From the NCBI RefSeq assembly GCF_000716435.1, contig NZ_JNWO01000020.1, forward strand, positions 124,001 to 188,000: a stretch of DNA of 64,000 nucleotides, given 5' to 3'. Below, one piece after another: positions 52,412 to 64,000 of the stretch. The notes under the pieces are model-generated. The model had not been told where the DNA came from and ran no database searches. It worked only from the letters and a program-made list of their open reading frames with translations. The stretch is from Streptomyces xylophagus. GTDB lineage: Bacteria; Actinomycetota; Actinomycetes; Streptomycetales; Streptomycetaceae. Each line of letters starts with the position of its first letter. Within the stretch, counting starts at the first letter, position 1. The position numbers were made by a program, and so were the translations under genes.

Positions 52412-52516
52412 GCCGCGCCAACCGGCGCCGCGCGATACCGGCGACTCGATCAGCCTCGGCCAACACCCAAACCTGATCTCACCTGCGTGGATGAGGTATT
52501 CGGCAAGGGCAACGTC
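51516..52516. mobile_element. Degenerate insertion sequence with imperfect inverted repeats
   Basis: The left edge reads inward GACGCTGCGCTTGCC then AAATACCTCC (51516-51540). The right edge, read inward on the minus strand from 52516, is GACGTTGCCCTTGCC then GAATACCTCA. They match at 21 of 25 positions, and about 31 of 39 when extended. Between them lies a transposase gene with several deletions. No target duplication is visible, and one side of the transposase frame extends past the left repeat, so the exact ends are uncertain. The element separates core genes from the polyketide synthase cluster. Confidence 0.6.
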
Positions 52517-52640
52517 CGGGGCGCCGTGTCCCCGGGGTGAGGTGGGGTTTCGGTGCCGCTTAAGGGGAGTTGAAGGGGGGTGTTAGGGGGCGGACCTACG
52601 CTGCGCGGAGGAGCTTTTGTCGCGCTGTGTGGGAGGTTGG

Positions 52641-58645
<6,005 letters not shown>

Positions 58646-58667
58646 CCCCTTCACGTGAGGAACCCAG

Positions 58668-61600
58668 ATGTCCAACGAAGAGAAGCTCAGGGACTATCTG
58701 AAGCGCGTCACGGCCGACCTGCGCAGGTCCAGGCAACGCGTTCACGAGGTGGAGTCGGAGCGGTTCGAGCCGATCGCGATCATCGGGATGGCGTGCCGGT
58801 ACCCGGGCGGAGTCCGCTCCCCCGACGACCTGTGGGACATGGTCGCCGAGGGCCGGGACGGCATCTCGGACTTCCCCGTCAACCGCGGCTGGCCCGCCGA
58901 CCTGTACGACCCCGACCCCGACCGGGCCGGCACCACCTACACCCGGCACGGCGGGTTCCTGCACGACGCCGACATCTTCGACGCGGCGTTCTTCGGGATC
59001 AGCCCGCGTGAGGCGCTCGCCATGGACCCGCAGCAGCGGCTCCTCCTCGAAACCACGTGGGAGACGTTCGAGGACGCCGGGCTCGACCCGTCCGGGCTGC
59101 GGGGACGCGGCATCGGGGTGTTCGCGGGCGTCCTGTCGAGCAACTACGGCTCGCACCTGCTGATAGAGACGCCCGAGGAGATCCAGGGCTACCTGTCGAC
59201 GGGCATCAGCAACAGCGTCGCGTCCGGCCGGATCTCCTACACCTTCGGCTTCCAGGGTCCGGCCGTCACCATCGACACCGCCTGCTCGTCCTCGCTCGTC
59301 GCGATGCATCTGGCGGCGCACTCGCTGCGGTCCGGCGAGTGCTCCATGGCACTGGCCGGCGGTGTGACGGTCATGGCGGCGCCCACACCGTTCGTGGACT
59401 TCAGCCGTCAGCGGGGCCTGTCCGCCGACGGGCGCTGCAAGCCGTTCGCGGCCGCCGCCGACGGCACCGGCTGGGGCGAGGGCATCGGCCTCGTCCTGCT
59501 GGAGAAGCTGTCGGACGCCCAGCGCAACGGCCACCGGATCCTCGCGGTCATCAAGGGCTCGTCGGTCAACCAGGACGGCGCCAGCAACGGGCTCGCCGCC
59601 CCCAACGGGCCGTCGCAGCAGCGGGTCATCGAGCAGGCCCTGGCCAACGCGCGGCTGTCGGCCGACGAGGTCGACGCCGTCGAGGCACACGGCACCGGCA
59701 CCCGGCTGGGCGACCCGATCGAGGCGCAGGCGCTGCTCGACACCTACGGACGGCACCACACCAGCGCGCTGCCGCTGCGGCTGGGGTCGATCAAGTCGAA
59801 CATCGGGCACAGCCAGGCCGCCGCCGGCGTCGCCGGTGTGATCAAGACGGTGCAGGCAATCCGGCACGGCGCGCTGCCGAAGTCGCTGCACGTGGACGAG
59901 CCCTCGCCGCACGTCGACTGGTCCGCCGGGCATGTGACGCTGCTGACCGAGACCACGCCGTGGCCCGAGACGGGACGGCCGCGCCGCGCGGCGGTGTCGT
60001 CGTTCGGGATCAGCGGCACCAACGCCCACCTCATCCTGGAGCAGGCGCCGGAGCCCGACGACACCGAGACCCCGGCCCCCGCGCCGGACGCACCCGCCGT
60101 CGCGCTGCCGCTGTCGGCGAAGGACCCCGAGGCGCTGCGCGAGACCGCCCGGCGGCTCGGGGAGCGCCTCGACGCACATCCGGAGCTGGAGCCCGCCGCC
60201 CTGGCCGCGCCGCTCGCCGGACGGGCGCTGCTCGGCCACCGGGCGGTCGTCGTCACCCCGCCGGACGACCGCGCCGGGACCGCCGCGGCCCTCGACGCGC
60301 TCGCCGGCGGGTCGCCCCATCCGTCGCTGATCGTCGGCGACGAACCTCCCACTTCGGGCGGGACCGTGTTCGTCTTCCCCGGCCAGGGCTCCCAGTGGGC
60401 AGGCATGGGCACGCTGCTCGCCGCCGAGTCGCCGGTGTTCGCCCGCGCCCTGGACGACTGCGCGCAAGCGCTCGAACCGCACACCGGCTGGAACCTCAGG
60501 GACGTCCTGTCCCGGCCCGACCTGCCCGCCGGAACCGACGTGGTGCAGCCCGCGCTGTTCGCGATGATGGTGGCGCTGACCAGGCTCTGGCAGCACCACG
60601 GCGTCAGTCCCGACGCGGTCGTCGGCCACAGCCAGGGCGAGATCGCCGCCGCCCACATCGCGGGCGCGCTCAGCCTGGACGATGCCGCACGGGTCGTCAG
60701 CGTCCGGTCGCGGGCGCTGCTGGACCTCGCCGGAACCGGCCGGATGGTGTCGGTGCCGCTGGCCGCCACCGCCGCCGAGACGCTTGTCGGCGACCTCGGC
60801 CTCACCGGCGAGCTGCGGGTGGCGGCGTTCAACGGGCCGAACCACACGATCGTCGCGGGCGCCACCACCGCGGCCGAGGCGCTGACCGCCCACGCCGCGA
60901 CCACCGGCCTCGACGCCCGAATGATCCCGGTCGACTACGCCTCGCACACCCCGCTCGTGCGGGGGCTGCGCGACCGGCTCCTGGCCGACCTCGGCACGGT
61001 CGCGACCGGCCCGGCGGCGATCCCGTTCCACTCGACGCTCACCGGCGGGCTCGTCGAGGACACCGGGCTGCTCGGCGCCGGCTACTGGTACGACAACCTG
61101 GCCGCCCCGGTGCTGTTCCACCCGGTGCTCGCCACGCTCGTCCCGCAGCACACGGAGTTCGTGGAAGTGAGCCCGCACCCGGTGCTCGTCCCCGCGATCC
61201 TCGACCTGCTGCACGGCGGCGGGACGGCCGGGTCGGCGCATCCGACGCTCCGCCGCGACCAGGGCGGCCTCGGCCGGTTCCTGACGTCGCTGGCCTCCTA
61301 CCATGTGCACGCCGACGCGCCCGGCACCGACTGGCACGCCCCGGCCTCGCGGGAGCGGGTGCCGTCCTACCCGTTCCAGGGTCGCCGGTTCTGGCTCGAC
61401 GGGGCCGCGCCCGTCACGAAGGCGACCGGGCTCGGGCTGGCGTCGCCGGAGCATCCGCTGCTCGGCGCGGTCGTCGAGCATCCCGACGGGACGATCGCGT
61501 GCACCGCGCGTCTCGCGCTCGACACCGAGCCATGGCTCGCCGACCACACAGTGAACGGGACGGTCCTGCTGCCGGGCACGGCGTTCGTCGAGCTCGCCCT

Positions 61601-64000
61601 GCACGCAGGGCACCGCTGGGGTTGCGAGACCGTCGAAGAGCTGACGTTGCAGGCTCCGCTCGTGCTGTCCGCGGGGCCACAGGATCTGCACGTCACGGTC
61701 AGCGCCGCCGGAGACGGCGGACGCCGGTCGTTCGCCGTGCACTCCCGACCGCACGGCGACCAGGCCGAGTGGACGGTCAACGCGACCGGGACCCTGACAC
61801 CGGAGCTCTCGGCCGCGGTCCCGGCGGGCCCTCCGCCCGGCGGCACGCCCGTCGACGTCTCGGGACTGTACGACCGGATCGCCGAGGACGGCTACGGCTA
61901 CGGGCCGTCCTTCCGCGGTCTACGCGGCCTGCGCCGCGACGGCGACGTCCTCCACGCGGAGGTCAGCCTCGGCGAGGACGCCGCCACCGGCGGGTACGGC
62001 CTCCACCCGGCGCTGCTCGACGCCGCCCTGCACGCCCTCATCGCCGACCGGGACGACCGGACGCCCGACGGCGGGGAGCCCGGCGGCATCAGCCTTCCGT
62101 TCTCCTGGACCGGGGTGCGCCTGCACGCGACCGGCGCCGACACCCTGCGGGTCGCGGTGACCCGGCTGCGAGACGGCGCGGTGGCGCTGTATGCCGCCGA
62201 CCCGCAGGGCCTCCCGGTGCTGACCGTCGACGAACTGACCCTGCGCCCCCTCGGCGCGGGCCTGTCGGTCTCGGCCGGTCCGGCCGCGCACGACCTGTTC
62301 CATCCGGTCTGGCACGCCCTGCCCGACACCGCCCCCACCCGCGTCGATGGCGAGCCCGTACTGCTCGGGTCCCCCGCCGAGGGCGCGGCGTGCGGCGGGC
62401 TCGCAGAGCTCATCGGGGCCCCCGGCGAGGCGATCGCGCTGCCGTCGCTGACGGCGTCCTCCTGCGCGCACGGGGTCTGCGGCTGCCCCGAGGCGGTCGC
62501 CTCCGCGACGCGGGCGGCGCTCTCCCTGGTCCAGGGCTGGCTCGCCGCGGACGGCGGCACCCTGACGTTCGTGACCCGGGAGGCCCACGACGACCGGGGT
62601 CCGTCGCTCACGGCGGCGGCGGTGTGGGGGTTGGTGCGCGGGGCGCAGAGCGAGCATCCGGGCCGCTTCCGGCTCCTCGACGCCGACACCGACGACACGG
62701 CCACGCTCCTGCGGGCGGTCGCCGCGGGGCGGTCCCTGGACGAGCCTCAGCTCCTGTTGCGCGGCGGTGTCCTGCACCGGCCCTGGCTGGTCGACAGCCG
62801 CAAGGAGTTCCTGATCCCGCCGGACCACGACGGCTGGCAGCTGGAGAAGATCACCCGGACGGGCACCCTCGAGGACGTCGTGCTCGCGCCGACCGACCTG
62901 CACGACCGTCCGCTGGGGCCGGACGAGATCCGGATCAGCACCCGTGCGGCCGGCCTGAACTTCCGGGACGTCCTCGTCTCGCTCGGTATGGTCGCCACCG
63001 ACTCGCCGATCGGCGGCGAGGAGGCGGGCGAGGTCATCGGCGTCGGCGCGGACGTCACCGGGTTCCAGCCGGGTGACCGGGTGACGGGCCTGTTCACCCA
63101 TGGCGGCATCGGCCCGGTCGCCACCACCGACCACCGGCTCGTCATGAAGATCCCCGACGCGTGGACGTGGCCGCAGGCCGCGACGATCCCGGTCGCGTTC
63201 CTCACCGCCTGGCACGGGCTGGTCGTCCTCGGCGGCCTCGGAAAGGACCAGAAGGTCCTCATCCACACCGCGACCGGCGGCGTCGGGCAGGCCGCCCTCC
63301 AGATCGCCCGGCTGTTCGAGGCCGAGGTGTACGCGACGGCGAGTCCGGCCAAGCACCACGTCCTGCGCTCGCACGGCCTCGACGACGACCACATCGCCAA
63401 CAGCCGCGTCGCCGACTATGAGGACCATTTCCGGCGGACGGCCCCCGGCGGCTTCGACATCGTGCTGAACAGCCTCGCCGGGGAGCACGTCGACCTCGGG
63501 CTGCGGCTGCTCAAGCCGGGCGGGCACTTCCTGGAGATGGGCAAGACCGACATCCGGACGGCCGAGCAGCTCGCGGGCCGTCCCGGCGTCGACTACCAGG
63601 CCTTCGACCTGATCAGCACGGGCCCCGAGCACCTCGGCGTCCTCACCGAGGCCGTCCGCGGGCATCTCGCGTCCGGGGCGCTCGTCCCGCTGCCGTGCAC
63701 CTCCCATCCGATCACGCACGCCCATGCCGCCATCCGGGTTCTCACGCGGGCCGAGCACATCGGGAAGGTCACCCTCACTCTCGAGCCGCGTCCGGTGCAC
63801 GGCACCGTTCTGGTCACCGGCGGCACCGGGACGCTCGGCGCGCTCGTCGCCGGGCATCTCGTCTCGGCGCACGGGGTGCGGCGGCTGCTGCTCGTCAGCA
63901 GGCGCGGCCCGGACGCCCCCGGCACGGACGCCCTCAAGTCCCGCCTGGAAGAACTCGGCGCAAGCGTGACGATCGCCGCCTGCGACACCGCCGACCCCGA
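58668..64000 (+). CDS. Type I modular polyketide synthase, second subunit (KS-AT-DH-ER-KR..., continues beyond window)
   Basis: Open to the window end, with no disruption in the visible 1777 codons. ATG at 58668 follows GAGGAA, 22 bases after the previous subunit. N-terminal docking helix [23 protein letters not shown]206 in [47 protein letters not shown] near 60620 and YASH near 60935, the methylmalonyl-CoA pattern. [14 protein letters not shown] and [25 protein letters not shown] lacks the Tyr linked to 2S methyl products, suggesting a 2R methyl (inference). KR begins [16 protein letters not shown]. It would add a fully reduced methylmalonate unit. The ACP and any later modules are outside. 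Product unknown. Confidence 0.93.
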   Translation, partial: MSNEEKLRDYLKRVTADLRRSRQRVHEVESERFEPIAIIGMACRYPGGVRSPDDLWDMVAEGRDGISDFPVNRGWPADLYDPDPDRAGTTYTRHGGFLHDADIFDAAFFGISPREALAMDPQQRLLLETTWETFEDAGLDPSGLRGRGIGVFAGVLSSNYGSHLLIETPEEIQGYLSTGISNSVASGRISYTFGFQGPAVTIDTACSSSLVAMHLAAHSLRSGECSMALAGGVTVMAAPTPFVDFSRQRGLSADGRCKPFAAAADGTGWGEGIGLVLLEKLSDAQRNGHRILAVIKGSSVNQDGASNGLAAPNGPSQQRVIEQALANARLSADEVDAVEAHGTGTRLGDPIEAQALLDTYGRHHTSALPLRLGSIKSNIGHSQAAAGVAGVIKTVQAIRHGALPKSLHVDEPSPHVDWSAGHVTLLTETTPWPETGRPRRAAVSSFGISGTNAHLILEQAPEPDDTETPAPAPDAPAVALPLSAKDPEALRETARRLGERLDAHPELEPAALAAPLAGRALLGHRAVVVTPPDDRAGTAAALDALAGGSPHPSLIVGDEPPTSGGTVFVFPGQGSQWAGMGTLLAAESPVFARALDDCAQALEPHTGWNLRDVLSRPDLPAGTDVVQPALFAMMVALTRLWQHHGVSPDAVVGHSQGEIAAAHIAGALSLDDAARVVSVRSRALLDLAGTGRMVSVPLAATAAETLVGDLGLTGELRVAAFNGPNHTIVAGATTAAEALTAHAATTGLDARMIPVDYASHTPLVRGLRDRLLADLGTVATGPAAIPFHSTLTGGLVEDTGLLGAGYWYDNLAAPVLFHPVLATLVPQHTEFVEVSPHPVLVPAILDLLHGGGTAGSAHPTLRRDQGGLGRFLTSLASYHVHADAPGTDWHAPASRERVPSYPFQGRRFWLDGAAPVTKATGLGLASPEHPLLGAVVEHPDGTIACTARLALDTEPWLADHTVNGTVLLPGTAFVELALHAGHRWGCETVEELTLQAPLVLSAGPQDLHVTVSAAGDGGRRSFAVHSRPHGDQAEWTVNATGTLTPELSAAVPAGPPPGGTPVDVSGLYDRIAEDGYGYGPSFRGLRGLRRDGDVLHAEVSLGEDAATGGYGLHPALLDAALHALIADRDDRTPDGGEPGGISLPFSWTGVRLHATGADTLRVAVTRLRDGAVALYAADPQGLPVLTVDELTLRPLGAGLSVSAGPAAHDLFHPVWHALPDTAPTRVDGEPVLLGSPAEGAACGGLAELIGAPGEAIALPSLTASSCAHGVCGCPEAVASATRAALSLVQGWLAADGGTLTFVTREAHDDRGPSLTAAAVWGLVRGAQSEHPGRFRLLDADTDDTATLLRAVAAGRSLDEPQLLLRGGVLHRPWLVDSRKEFLIPPDHDGWQLEKITRTGTLEDVVLAPTDLHDRPLGPDEIRISTRAAGLNFRDVLVSLGMVATDSPIGGEEAGEVIGVGADVTGFQPGDRVTGLFTHGGIGPVATTDHRLVMKIPDAWTWPQAATIPVAFLTAWHGLVVLGGLGKDQKVLIHTATGGVGQAALQIARLFEAEVYATASPAKHHVLRSHGLDDDHIANSRVADYEDHFRRTAPGGFDIVLNSLAGEHVDLGLRLLKPGGHFLEMGKTDIRTAEQLAGRPGVDYQAFDLISTGPEHLGVLTEAVRGHLASGALVPLPCTSHPITHAHAAIRVLTRAEHIGKVTLTLEPRPVHGTVLVTGGTGTLGALVAGHLVSAHGVRRLLLVSRRGPDAPGTDALKSRLEELGASVTIAACDTADP

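Noticed and set aside
58655..59011. Small open frame starting just before the second PKS subunit
   Set aside because: It is out of frame with the clear docking helix and KS that start at 58668 and has no independent features.

Overview
The window is high-GC actinobacterial chromosome, almost certainly Streptomyces. The sporulation regulator WhiA, the RNA polymerase-binding protein RbpA, the actinobacterial suf operon and the chain tkt-tal-zwf-opcA-pgl-pgi / secG-tpiA-pgk-gap / whiA-yvcK-rapZ-uvrC / uvrA all match the conserved Streptomyces core layout. Many starts are GTG or TTG, and genes often overlap by four bases.

Layout. 1-6400 (minus): Fe-S cluster assembly operon sufR-B-D-Rieske-C-S-U-T, with a candidate iron box upstream of sufR. 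6561-13662: an AAC(3)-like acetyltransferase, an ABC-2 exporter, haem A synthase ctaA and, on the other strand, haem O synthase ctaB, with a nucleotidyltransferase, an amidohydrolase and a small conserved protein between them. 14004-20706 (plus): the oxidative and non-oxidative pentose phosphate genes. 20764-22113 (minus): a glucose-6-phosphate isomerase gene broken into three reading frames. 22168-27612 (minus): an MFS exporter, rbpA, secG and lower glycolysis (tpiA, pgk, gap). 27802-30759: a large secreted zinc carboxypeptidase. 31501-36597 (minus): overlapping operon uvrC-rapZ-yvcK-whiA. 36720-46651: signalling and transport genes (LuxR-type response regulator, large sensor kinase, sugar-binding-type lipoprotein, single-domain receiver protein, DNA-binding regulator, Rieske lipoprotein, LacI repressor plus PfkB kinase). 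46751-51308: uvrA, a mycothiol-dependent-type enzyme and a metallo-beta-lactamase-fold hydrolase.

After 51308 the core gives way to accessory DNA: a gene remnant, a heavily deleted insertion sequence with imperfect inverted repeats at its edges, then the start of a modular type I polyketide synthase cluster (52641 to the window end). Both visible modules are fully reducing (KS-AT-DH-ER-KR, with ACP seen in the first). Active-site motifs suggest malonyl-CoA for the first and methylmalonyl-CoA for the second. The second subunit runs off the window.

The main unusual observation is a set of internal deletions in pgi (two), the insertion sequence (three), the first PKS AT domain (two) and its KR domain (one). 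Each removes conserved protein sequence, and most shift the frame. All lie in gene types usually present in several near-identical copies per Streptomyces genome, while the single-copy genes are intact. Repeat collapse or faulty gap closure during assembly is therefore at least as likely as true gene decay. I found no tRNA, rRNA or CRISPR array, and no clearly new defence or mobile system.
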